From Actinomycetes bacterium (GTDB lineage Bacteria > Actinomycetota > Actinomycetes > JAJYSQ01), in assembly GCA_021793495.1 (NCBI GenBank), contig JAJYSQ010000119.1, positions 1 through 6,106 on the forward strand: a stretch of DNA of 6,106 bases, read 5' to 3'. Each line of letters starts with the position of its first letter. Positions within the stretch are counted from its first letter, which is position 1. Under the pieces are notes generated by a model. It was given only the letters and a program-made list of their open reading frames with translations, was not told the origin of the DNA and ran no database searches. The position numbers and the translations under genes are program-made. Positions 1 to 5,394 of the stretch are shown here, in pieces.

Positions 1-192
1 CGTCCCGGCGGGGTGCTCGCCCTCGAGCACCTGCTGTGGCACGACCGGGTTCCCGACCCCGCTCAACGGGACGACGTCACCACACGTCTGCGCGAGCTGG
101 GCAAGTCGCTGCGTGCCGACGAACGTCTCGTGCCCGTCCTGCTACCCGTGGGCGACGGGCTGTTCGCTGCCTGCATCCGGGCGCCAGGCTGA
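1..192 (+). CDS. O-methyltransferase, C-terminal fragment (cut by window edge)
   Basis: The visible 63 residues are the C-terminal end of a class I SAM-dependent O-methyltransferase of the caffeoyl-CoA/MdmC type. Most of the Rossmann fold, including the SAM site, lies before base 1. The family signature here is a beta strand followed by LLWHDRV, then DPAQRDD, a helix with RELGKSLRADER, and the closing strand LVPVLLPVGDGLFAACI, ending in TGA at 190-192. Related proteins usually have an Asp-Asn or Asp-Asp pair just before LLWHGRV that helps bind the divalent metal; this protein has Glu-His (residues 9-10 of the fragment). The acceptor substrate cannot be inferred. A related methyltransferase (Rv1220c) lies in the same broad chromosomal region in M. 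tuberculosis. The gene ends 17 bases before the first terminator hairpin and converges on the DUF3117 gene. Family call firm, function open. Confidence 0.85.
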   Translation, partial: RPGGVLALEHLLWHDRVPDPAQRDDVTTRLRELGKSLRADERLVPVLLPVGDGLFAACIRAPG

Positions 193-208
193 GGGGCATC
201 TCAACACA

Positions 209-251
209 CGCCTGCCCTCGCCGGACGAACCGTCTCCGACGAGGGCAGGCG
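209..251. terminator. Stem-loop, first of two tandem terminator hairpins
   Basis: A perfect 12-bp inverted repeat (209-220 CGCCTGCCCTCG, 240-251 CGAGGGCAGGCG) encloses a 19-nt loop; CGGA/TCCG (222-225/235-238) can extend the pairing inward. It starts 17 bases after the methyltransferase stop. There is no U-tract, which is common for actinobacterial hairpin terminators. It can act on either strand. Confidence 0.75.
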
Positions 252-297
252 AGGTCCGTGACCCGTTCGGCAGTACCGCCGAACGGGTCACGGACCT
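252..297. terminator. Stem-loop, second hairpin with perfect 20-bp stem
   Basis: Arms at 252-271 and 278-297 are perfect reverse complements (20 bp) around a 6-nt loop. The hairpin directly abuts the first one. On the minus strand it begins inside the TAG stop codon of the DUF3117 gene (296-298), so two bases of the stop lie in the stem. It is most likely a bidirectional terminator for the convergent methyltransferase and DUF3117 genes. No U-tract is present. Confidence 0.8.
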
Positions 298-463
298 AGA
301 CCACCACGCTCTTGAGCGCATCCCCCAGGGCGTTGGCCTCGTCCGAGGACAACTCGACGACGAGGCGTCCGCCACCCTCGAGCGGGACCCGCATCACGAT
401 GCCACGTCCCTCCTTGGTGACCTCGAGCGGACCGTCGCCCGTCCGCGGCTTCATGGCCGCCAT
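296..463 (-). CDS. DUF3117 family small protein (55 aa)
   Basis: The product is a 55-residue protein starting MAAMKPRTGDGPLEVTKEGR, then a VMRVPLEGGGRLVVELS stretch and a final helix EANALGDALK. This matches the highly conserved actinobacterial family DUF3117 (compare Rv1211) over its whole length. The function is unknown; the sequence suggests a small soluble beta-rich domain with a C-terminal helix and no membrane segment. ATG at 463 is chosen because GGAAGGGG (478-471) lies 7 nt upstream and family members begin MAAMKPRTG; a second ATG follows three codons later. The gene appears monocistronic: divergent from the PaaX-like gene and closed by the tandem hairpins. As in M. tuberculosis, it lies near tagA and a DivIVA-like gene, though here a four-gene operon has been placed between. 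Identity is near certain, role unknown. Confidence 0.93.
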   Translation of the reverse strand: MAAMKPRTGDGPLEVTKEGRGIVMRVPLEGGGRLVVELSSDEANALGDALKSVVV

Positions 464-509
464 GCTCGCACCCCTTCCTGGTGGATGTGACGTGGGCACC
501 GACACTCGA

Positions 510-535
510 CCCCAGGCCGCGGTGCCGACCTGGGG
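510..535. promoter_or_regulatory. Inverted repeat in divergent intergenic region, possible operator
   Basis: CCCCAGG (510-516) and CCTGGGG (529-535) form a perfect 7-bp inverted repeat with a 12-base spacer. It lies between the divergent DUF3117 and PaaX-like genes, next to a candidate minus-strand -10 element. A second, alternative repeat GGCACC/GGTGCC (495-500/521-526) overlaps it. It could be an operator, perhaps for the neighbouring PaaX-like protein, or a 5'-UTR hairpin of the DUF3117 mRNA. Its function is inferred from position and symmetry only. Confidence 0.35.
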
Positions 536-536
536 C

Positions 537-565
537 ATTATCCCGCCGCCCGCGGTCGCAGCGAA
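537..565 (-). promoter_or_regulatory. Candidate promoter for the DUF3117 gene
   Basis: Read on the minus strand, GATAAT (542-537) resembles a -10 hexamer and lies 17 bases after TTCGCT (565-560), a weak -35. The expected start near base 530 would leave a leader of about 65 nt. In such GC-rich DNA an isolated GATAAT is notable, but the -35 is poor. No convincing plus-strand promoter for the PaaX-like operon was found in 464-625; the rest of that intergenic stretch shows no gene. Confidence 0.4.
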
Positions 566-625
566 ACGTCCAGGATCATCCCGCCTCGCCCACCCGGTCG
601 TCTCGTGCCCGGAACGGGCGGCAGG

Positions 626-1564
626 ATGGCCACCGTGCATGCCCGGTCCGCCCTGTTCGACGTGTACGGTGACCACCTGCGTCACCGCGGAGACTCGGCA
701 CCGGTAGCGGCACTGGTCCGGTTGCTGGCCCCGCTGGACATCGCGGCGCCTGCGGTGCGTACCGCCGTCTCCCGGATGGTCCGTCAGGGCTGGCTACGCC
801 CGGCCCCGACATCGACCGGACCCGGGTACGCCTTGACCCCGAGGGCAGTACGAAGGGTCGACGACGCGCTCGCCCGGGTCTACCGCACCACCCGCGCCAC
901 CAGCTGGGACGGGACGTGGCACCTCTTGGTGCTCCCCCGGCCGACCGCTCGGCCTACCCGCGAGCGGGTCCACGCCGGCCTGGGGTTCCTCGGCTTCGCG
1001 CCGCTGGCGGACTCGACCTGGATCGGCCCCCGGGCCACCGATGAGGTCGACGTGCTGCTCGCCACCGAAGGCGTCCCGGCGAAGCGGTTCACCGCAACGC
1101 ACGACGGCGACTGCCTGGGCTTGGTGCGCAACGCCTGGGACCTGGACGGCCTGGGCCTGGCCTACCGACGGTGGCTGTCCGAGGCCACCGAGCTGGTCGA
1201 CGGGCTGGTCGACGGGCTGGACGACGAGACCTGCCGGGACGGGCGGTACGACGAACAGGCCTTTGCGGTGCGCAGCCGCCTGCTGCACGAGTGGCGCAAG
1301 TTCCTGTTCACCGACCCGGGGTTGCCGTCGGCTCTGCTCCCACCGGGGTGGCCGGGGACGCGAGCGGCGGCGTTCTTCGACGAGTGGGCGACGCGGCTCG
1401 CCCCGGCCGCAGCCCGGTTCGTCGACTCGGTGCTGGCGGGCTCGGTCCCCCGTCGCCGCACCCGTACGCTCGTACCGCCAGCCCCCGTACCGCCAGCCCC
1501 CGTACCGCCAGCCCCCGTACCGCCAGCCCCCGTACCGCCAGCCCCCGAAGGGAACGGCGCATGA
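626..1564 (+). CDS. PaaX-family transcriptional regulator with proline-rich VPPAP-repeat tail
   Basis: This is a 312-residue DNA-binding regulator of the PaaX family, whose characterised members repress phenylacetate catabolism and release DNA on binding phenylacetyl-CoA. Residues about 5-75 form the winged helix (ARSALFDVYGDHLRHRG, then AVRTAVSRMVRQGWL). About 95-170 match the Cas2-like middle domain (WDGTWHLLVL). About 175-265 match the PaaX C-terminal domain, including the hallmark HEWRKFLFTDPGLPSALLPPGWPG (220-243). Residues 283-307 are five VPPAP repeats, not a usual family feature. ATG at 626 is preferred: GGGCGGCAGG precedes it and the N-terminus fits the family; GTG at 605 would add seven residues without a clear ribosome site. 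The TGA overlaps the next ATG (ATGA), making it first in a coupled four-gene operon. The ligand is unproven, and other phenylacetate genes are absent here. Confidence 0.9.
   Translation: MATVHARSALFDVYGDHLRHRGDSAPVAALVRLLAPLDIAAPAVRTAVSRMVRQGWLRPAPTSTGPGYALTPRAVRRVDDALARVYRTTRATSWDGTWHLLVLPRPTARPTRERVHAGLGFLGFAPLADSTWIGPRATDEVDVLLATEGVPAKRFTATHDGDCLGLVRNAWDLDGLGLAYRRWLSEATELVDGLVDGLDDETCRDGRYDEQAFAVRSRLLHEWRKFLFTDPGLPSALLPPGWPGTRAAAFFDEWATRLAPAAARFVDSVLAGSVPRRRTRTLVPPAPVPPAPVPPAPVPPAPVPPAPEGNGA
1472..1546 (+). repeat. Perfect 15-bp tandem repeat, five copies, coding (VPPAP)x5
   Basis: Unit GTACCGCCAGCCCCC occurs five times head to tail without a single mismatch (starts 1472, 1487, 1502, 1517, 1532). 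It is in frame with the PaaX-like gene and encodes VPPAP five times. As the unit is 15 bp, gain or loss of copies keeps the frame. It ends directly before the ribosome site GAAGGGA (1547-1553) of the next gene. Confidence 0.97.
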
Positions 1565-2358
1565 CCGCCGCGCACCGCCCGGTCCGTCGCGACGACGCCG
1601 ACAACGTCGCGGTGATCACCCTGGACCGTCCCGCGTCGATGAATGCGCTGGACACCGCCATGAAGATCGCCCTGCGCGAGACGCTCGCCGACGTCGCCGC
1701 TGACGACACGGTCCGGGCGGTCGTGCTGACCGGCAGCGGCCGAGCCTTCTGCGTCGGCCAGGACCTCGCCGAGCATGCCCAGAACCTCACCGACGATCCG
1801 GCATCGGTCTGGTCCACGGTGTCCGAGCACTTCAACCCGATCGTGACGGCTCTGGCCACCATGCCCCAGCCGGTCGTGGCCGCGGTCAACGGGGTAGCCG
1901 CGGGAGCCGGTGCGAGCCTGGCCTTCGCCGCGGACTTCCGCATCCTGGCCGACACCGCCGGGTTCTCCACCGCGTTCGCCGGCGTCGGGCTCAGCGTCGA
2001 CTCCGGTGCCTCCTGGACCCTGCCGCGGCTGGTGGGGTACGCGAAGGCCCTCGAGCTGTTCCTCCTTCCCGGTACGGTGCCGGCGGCCCAGGCTGCCGAG
2101 CTCGGCCTGGCCACCCGGGTGGTCGACGCCAGCCGGGTGCTCTCCGAAGCGGTCGAGCTGGCGGCACGGCTGGCCCGCGGACCCACCGTGGCGTACGCGG
2201 CGATCCGTCGGACGTTGGCGTACTCGGCCAGCCACGACCTGGCCGAGTCGCTGGCGTTCGAGGAGACCCAGCAACTGCTGGCCGGTTCCACCGAGGACCA
2301 CCGGGCCGCCGTGACATCCTTCCTGAACAAGGAGAAGCCGGTGTTCCATGGCCGCTGA
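1561..2358 (+). CDS. Crotonase-family acyl-CoA isomerase, PaaG-like
   Basis: A 265-residue crotonase-fold protein, the usual length, that aligns by eye with E. coli PaaG, the isomerase acting on ring-epoxidised phenylacetyl-CoA. Matching segments are GRAFCVGQDL (60-69), PVVAAVNGVAAGAGASLAFA (104-123), GLSVDSGASWTLPRLVG (143-159) and the C-terminal SFLNKEKPVFHG. The backbone of 64-66 and 115-117 would form the oxyanion hole. Both catalytic glutamates of classical enoyl-CoA hydratases are replaced (Ser119 and Phe139), while Asp147 sits where PaaG has its catalytic Asp136. An isomerase is therefore more likely than a hydratase, although databases would probably label it enoyl-CoA hydratase. Ribosome site GAAGGGA lies 7 nt upstream of the ATG. 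The gene overlaps the PaaX-like gene by 4 bp and the ABC gene by 11 bp. The exact substrate is unknown. Confidence 0.88.
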   Translation: MTAAHRPVRRDDADNVAVITLDRPASMNALDTAMKIALRETLADVAADDTVRAVVLTGSGRAFCVGQDLAEHAQNLTDDPASVWSTVSEHFNPIVTALATMPQPVVAAVNGVAAGAGASLAFAADFRILADTAGFSTAFAGVGLSVDSGASWTLPRLVGYAKALELFLLPGTVPAAQAAELGLATRVVDASRVLSEAVELAARLARGPTVAYAAIRRTLAYSASHDLAESLAFEETQQLLAGSTEDHRAAVTSFLNKEKPVFHGR

Positions 2359-3079
2359 CCGGCATTCCTCGACCACCGACCGGTCCGGTACCGCCTCCGT
2401 CGCACCGCTGCTCCGGGTTGAGCGGGCCGGCCAGCGGTACGGCGAGCGGGAGGTGCTGGCCGAGGTGTCGGTCACCGTACCAGCGGGCAGCGCGTTGGTC
2501 GTGGTGGGGGCGAACGGATCAGGCAAGTCCACGTTGCTGCGGATGATCGCCGGGCGAGAGAAACCGGCCACCGGCCAGGTGCTGCTCGACGGACGTCCGG
2601 TGGACGAGGACGACCTGGCGACCCGTCGGTCGATCGCGGTCAGCGGAGACTCCGTCGCCTGCTACCCCGACCTCAGCGTGCGCGAGCACCTGCTCATGGT
2701 CGCGGTCGCGCACGGGCTGGGACGGGCTGCCGACGGTGCCGTGGAGACGGTCCTCGGACTCTTCCCGAGCTTGCGCAGCGAGCACGACTCGCTGCCCCAA
2801 GCGCTGTCCACCGGGCAGCTGCAGGCCGTGCTGCTGGCTGCCGCGTTGGTCCGCCCGCACCGGCTGGTCGTGCTGGACGAGCCGGAGCAGCGCCTGGATG
2901 ACGAGACCAAGGAGCGACTGGCCCAGCTGCTGAACCAGGAGAAGCACCACGGGGTCGGGCTGGTCCTGGCCACCCACGACCCGCTGCTGACCCACGAAGT
3001 GGCCGACCGGGTGCTCCGGCTGCACGAGGGGCTGGTCATCGAGAACACCGCGATCCGCGGTGGGCGAGGCGACCGGTGA
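2348..3079 (+). CDS. ABC transporter ATP-binding protein
   Basis: A 243-residue single nucleotide-binding domain, expected to sit on the inner face of the membrane and drive the membrane protein encoded next. Visible motifs: Walker A GANGSGKS (54-61), signature LSTGQ (153-157), Walker B LVVLDE (173-178), switch His210 in ATHD. Residues 96-110 (IAVSGDSVACYPDLS) occupy the Q-loop, but the glutamine is absent, with Asp101 at that position by my alignment. The D-loop is also unusual (EPEQRLDD rather than EPxxgLD). The first about 20 residues are a Ser/Thr-rich extension. ATG at 2348 is the only reasonable start: a stop lies upstream in frame. AAGGAG (2329-2334) is 13 nt away, rather far, so re-initiation after the overlapping crotonase gene is likely. 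The TGA overlaps the next GTG (GTGA). Substrate unknown; an exporter-like layout without a binding protein. Confidence 0.92.
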   Translation: MAADRHSSTTDRSGTASVAPLLRVERAGQRYGEREVLAEVSVTVPAGSALVVVGANGSGKSTLLRMIAGREKPATGQVLLDGRPVDEDDLATRRSIAVSGDSVACYPDLSVREHLLMVAVAHGLGRAADGAVETVLGLFPSLRSEHDSLPQALSTGQLQAVLLAAALVRPHRLVVLDEPEQRLDDETKERLAQLLNQEKHHGVGLVLATHDPLLTHEVADRVLRLHEGLVIENTAIRGGRGDR

Positions 3080-4761
3080 TCGTGGCGCGCCTGGTCGACG
3101 GGGAGTCGAGGGCCTCGCGCCGGGTCGACGTCGGCGGGGACGACCGCGTCGGAGCCGCGGTGCTCAAGGAGCTGCGCCGCGCCCGGCGACGGCCGCTGCG
3201 CCAGACCGCGTACCTCGTCTATGTGGCCGTGCTGGTGGTCGGTGTCTGGGGCAGCCCCGCACTGGTCGACGCCTGGCGTTCGGCCACCCACCCGTTCCCG
3301 GCCGGCGCCACCACCCTGCGAGTGCTCGCCGCACTCCCACTGGTGCTCGCGGGCATCGGGCTGGTCCTGCTGGACCTGGGGGTGCGTCAGGCAGGGTGGC
3401 GAGGTCCGGTCGCCCTGCCAGCCCCCGCGGTCGACTGGTTGCTGCCGCTGCCGATCGCTCGGGCGCGGCTGCTCCGGCCGCAGCTGCGACGCAACCTGGT
3501 CGCCACGGCAGTGGCCGCCGGCGTGCTCGGCGTGGTCGGAGCCCTCGTGCTGCACGCGCTGGGCGCCCCCCGGGTCGGTGCCACGGTCGCGGCCGCGACA
3601 GCAGGCACGGTGGGGATCGCCCTGCTGGCCCAGTCGCTGGCCGGGCTTGCTGAGGACGACCCGGTCGCCCGGTGGGCCCGACGCCTGGCTCTGGCCGCGG
3701 GCATCCTCGGACGACTGGTCGTCCTCGCCGGGCTCGTCGCGGCGGTCCGGGCCTGGCCCGCCTGGACCACCCAGCTGGCCGCCTGGTCCGGTCCGTGGGG
3801 GTGGCTCACCCAGCCGGTGCTGACCGCGACCGGGGCCGGACACTTCCCCGGCTGGCCGGCGGCGCTGGCGGCGGGACTTCTGGTGACCGCCGTGCTGGTG
3901 GTCGCCGCGTGGCGCCGTGCGCCCCGCATCCCCACTCGGGCTCTGCGCCGACGAGCCCGGGTCGGCGCCCAGGTACGTGCCGGGGTGTTCTCCCTGGAGC
4001 TGCGGTCGGCCGCGCTGGCAGCCCGTTCGGGGTTCGCCGAGCGTCGCCGCGTCTCGCGCCTGCGGATCCCGCTGCCCCGCGCTGCCTGGGCGGTCGTGGC
4101 CTGGCGTGACCTGCTGCTGCTCGTCCGAGACCCGCGCCGGGCCAGTCGGGTCGTGGTCCTGGCCGGTCTTGGGGTCGGCCTGCTGGTCGCAGCGGCCGGT
4201 GGGCCAGGAGCCTGGGGACGCGGAGACTGGCGAGGGTACGCGATGGTCACCGGCGCGGCTCTGGCGCTCTTCCTGGCCGCCGACCAGCTTGGCGAGGCAG
4301 CCCGGCTGGACTCCGACGACATGCGCCGCACCCGCCTGCTGCCCTTCGCACCCGCCGACCTGGCCACCCGGCACCTGGAGCTGCCGGCGGTCATCCTCCT
4401 CGTGCTGACCGGGGTCGGCGGTGCGCTGGCCAACCCTCGGCTGGGGACCCTGTTGGTCGGAGGCACGCTCGTCGCGGTCACCGCGGCCGGCTGGGGCTGG
4501 TACCGGGGACCGGTCCCGGTCGCACTGATCTCGATGACCCCGTCCAGCCCGGTCGGAAACCCGGCCCCGGTGCTGATCGCCATCTGGTTCGCCGCCTCCC
4601 CGCTGATCGCAGTGACCGTGATGACGCTCACGTGGGCCTCACCGGTGCGCGCCGCAGGCCTGGGGCAGCCGGTCGCCGGCAGCACACCGTGGGTCATCCA
4701 GGTCGCCGCCGCGGGGATGCTGCTGGCGCTGCTCCGGGCCCGAGCCGGCCGCAGGTCCTGA
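3076..4761 (+). CDS. Multi-pass membrane protein, probable ABC transporter permease (DUF6297-like)
   Basis: A 561-residue integral membrane protein with about 12 hydrophobic segments (roughly 43-60, 82-100, 140-161, 168-190, 203-224, 262-280, 357-374, 386-402, 436-452, 456-473, 496-516, 537-553). A long basic cytoplasmic loop (about 280-335) divides it into two halves. The N-terminal 42 residues are basic and lack a signal peptide. WLLPLPIARARLLRPQLRR (121-139) resembles the amphipathic stretch seen in actinobacterial ABC-2-like exporter subunits. From memory it resembles the family annotated DUF6297, which often follows an ABC ATPase; this was not searched. The GTG start at 3076 overlaps the ATPase stop (GTGA), with GGGCGAGG 6 nt upstream. 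It is taken to be the membrane partner of the preceding ATPase. One polypeptide may contain both membrane halves. Transported substrate unknown. Confidence 0.82.
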   Translation: MIVARLVDGESRASRRVDVGGDDRVGAAVLKELRRARRRPLRQTAYLVYVAVLVVGVWGSPALVDAWRSATHPFPAGATTLRVLAALPLVLAGIGLVLLDLGVRQAGWRGPVALPAPAVDWLLPLPIARARLLRPQLRRNLVATAVAAGVLGVVGALVLHALGAPRVGATVAAATAGTVGIALLAQSLAGLAEDDPVARWARRLALAAGILGRLVVLAGLVAAVRAWPAWTTQLAAWSGPWGWLTQPVLTATGAGHFPGWPAALAAGLLVTAVLVVAAWRRAPRIPTRALRRRARVGAQVRAGVFSLELRSAALAARSGFAERRRVSRLRIPLPRAAWAVVAWRDLLLLVRDPRRASRVVVLAGLGVGLLVAAAGGPGAWGRGDWRGYAMVTGAALALFLAADQLGEAARLDSDDMRRTRLLPFAPADLATRHLELPAVILLVLTGVGGALANPRLGTLLVGGTLVAVTAAGWGWYRGPVPVALISMTPSSPVGNPAPVLIAIWFAASPLIAVTVMTLTWASPVRAAGLGQPVAGSTPWVIQVAAAGMLLALLRARAGRRS

Positions 4762-4778
4762 GGTCGGCGGTCCTGAGG

Positions 4779-4800
4779 CCGGTGGTCGCGCGACCACCGG
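4779..4800. terminator. Perfect 22-bp palindrome between convergent operons
   Basis: CCGGTGGTCGC (4779-4789) is followed at once by its exact reverse complement (4790-4800). In RNA this gives a roughly 9-bp GC-rich stem with a GCGC loop. It lies 17 bases after the membrane-protein stop and directly abuts the tagA stop codon (4801-4803), so it can terminate both operons. No U-tract. The direct repeat GTCCTGAGG (4754-4762, 4770-4778) precedes it; its first copy contains the membrane-protein stop. Confidence 0.75.
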
Positions 4801-5394
4801 TCAGCAGGGCCGGCGAGCCGAGCACCCCGCCAGGTGGTCGTCGACCATGCCCACCGCCTGCATCAGGGCATAGCACGTCGTGGGACCGACGAAACGGAAC
4901 CCCCGGGCTCGCAGGTCGGCGGCCAGCGCGGCCGATGCCGCGGTCACCGCGGGCACGTCTGCGGTGGTGACCGGCGCCGGAGCAGGCGGCGGGGCAAAGG
5001 ACCAGAGCAACCCGTCGAGTCCGCCGACGCCCAGGTCGACCACCAGTCGGGCGTTGCCCACCGCCGCAGCGATCTTCGCCCGGTTGCGCACGATGCCGGG
5101 GTCGGCGGCGATGCGGTCCTGGTCGGCGGCGGTGAAGCCGGCAACACGCACCGGGTCGAAGCCGGCGAACACGTTCCGGAAGGCCCCTCGCTTCGCCAGG
5201 ATGGTGGCCCAGGACAACCCGGCCTGGAAGCCCTCCAAGACGAGCCTCTCGAACAACGCCGCGTCACCGTGCACGACCCGTCCCCACTCGTGGTCGTGGT
5301 AGTCCCGGTAGGCGACCGGGGAGCCGGTCAGGGCCCACGGACACCGAAGCACGCCGTCGGGCCCGGGGACGACCCCGGTGTCCGCCAGGCTCAC
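4801..5394 (-). CDS. tagA: DNA-3-methyladenine glycosylase I
   Basis: This 197-residue enzyme removes 3-methyladenine from alkylated DNA, the first step of base excision repair. It aligns with E. coli Tag throughout: RCPWAL (17-22), YRDYHDHEWG (29-38), LEGFQAGLSW (53-62), GIVRNRAKI (100-108), the WSF segment (131-133), RGFRFVGPTTCYALMQAVG (164-182) and MVDDHLAGC (183-191). Zinc ligands Cys18, His33, His187 and Cys191 are all present, as are the base-pocket residues Tyr32, Glu54 and Trp62 (E. coli Tyr16, Glu38, Trp46). GTG at 5394 is chosen because it overlaps the TGA of the upstream gene (GTGA). No Shine-Dalgarno is visible, which fits translational coupling. The frame is open further upstream to about 5643, but that part is not glycosylase-like. 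The C-terminus ends soon after the last zinc ligand. Activity is very likely intact. Confidence 0.95.
   Translation of the reverse strand: MSLADTGVVPGPDGVLRCPWALTGSPVAYRDYHDHEWGRVVHGDAALFERLVLEGFQAGLSWATILAKRGAFRNVFAGFDPVRVAGFTAADQDRIAADPGIVRNRAKIAAAVGNARLVVDLGVGGLDGLLWSFAPPPAPAPVTTADVPAVTAASAALAADLRARGFRFVGPTTCYALMQAVGMVDDHLAGCSARRPC

Noticed and set aside
605..625. GTG at 605 as start of the PaaX-like protein
   Set aside because: There is no good ribosome site before it, and the seven added residues are outside the family alignment. ATG 626 has a purine-rich GGCGGCAGG upstream. Not fully excluded.
464..685. Upstream extension of the DUF3117 frame to base 685
   Set aside because: The extra 74 residues have no similarity to DUF3117 and would overlap the start of the divergent regulator gene. 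The ATG at 463 with GGAAGGGG fits the family.
1472..1546. Repeat array considered as a CRISPR or iteron array
   Set aside because: The units are contiguous 15-mers without spacers and lie in frame inside a coding region, so they are a coding minisatellite.
1162..2571. Long open frame on the minus strand (469 codons) opposite the PaaX-like, crotonase and ABC genes
   Set aside because: It is antisense to three well-supported genes, has low-complexity GAGGTG-type composition and no recognisable domain. Long antisense frames are expected in DNA with this third-position GC bias.
2662..4374. Minus-strand open frame of 570 codons opposite the ABC ATPase and membrane protein genes
   Set aside because: It is rich in Gly, Arg, Gln and Pro with no motif, and is fully explained as a shadow of the two plus-strand genes, which carry clear motifs and membrane segments.
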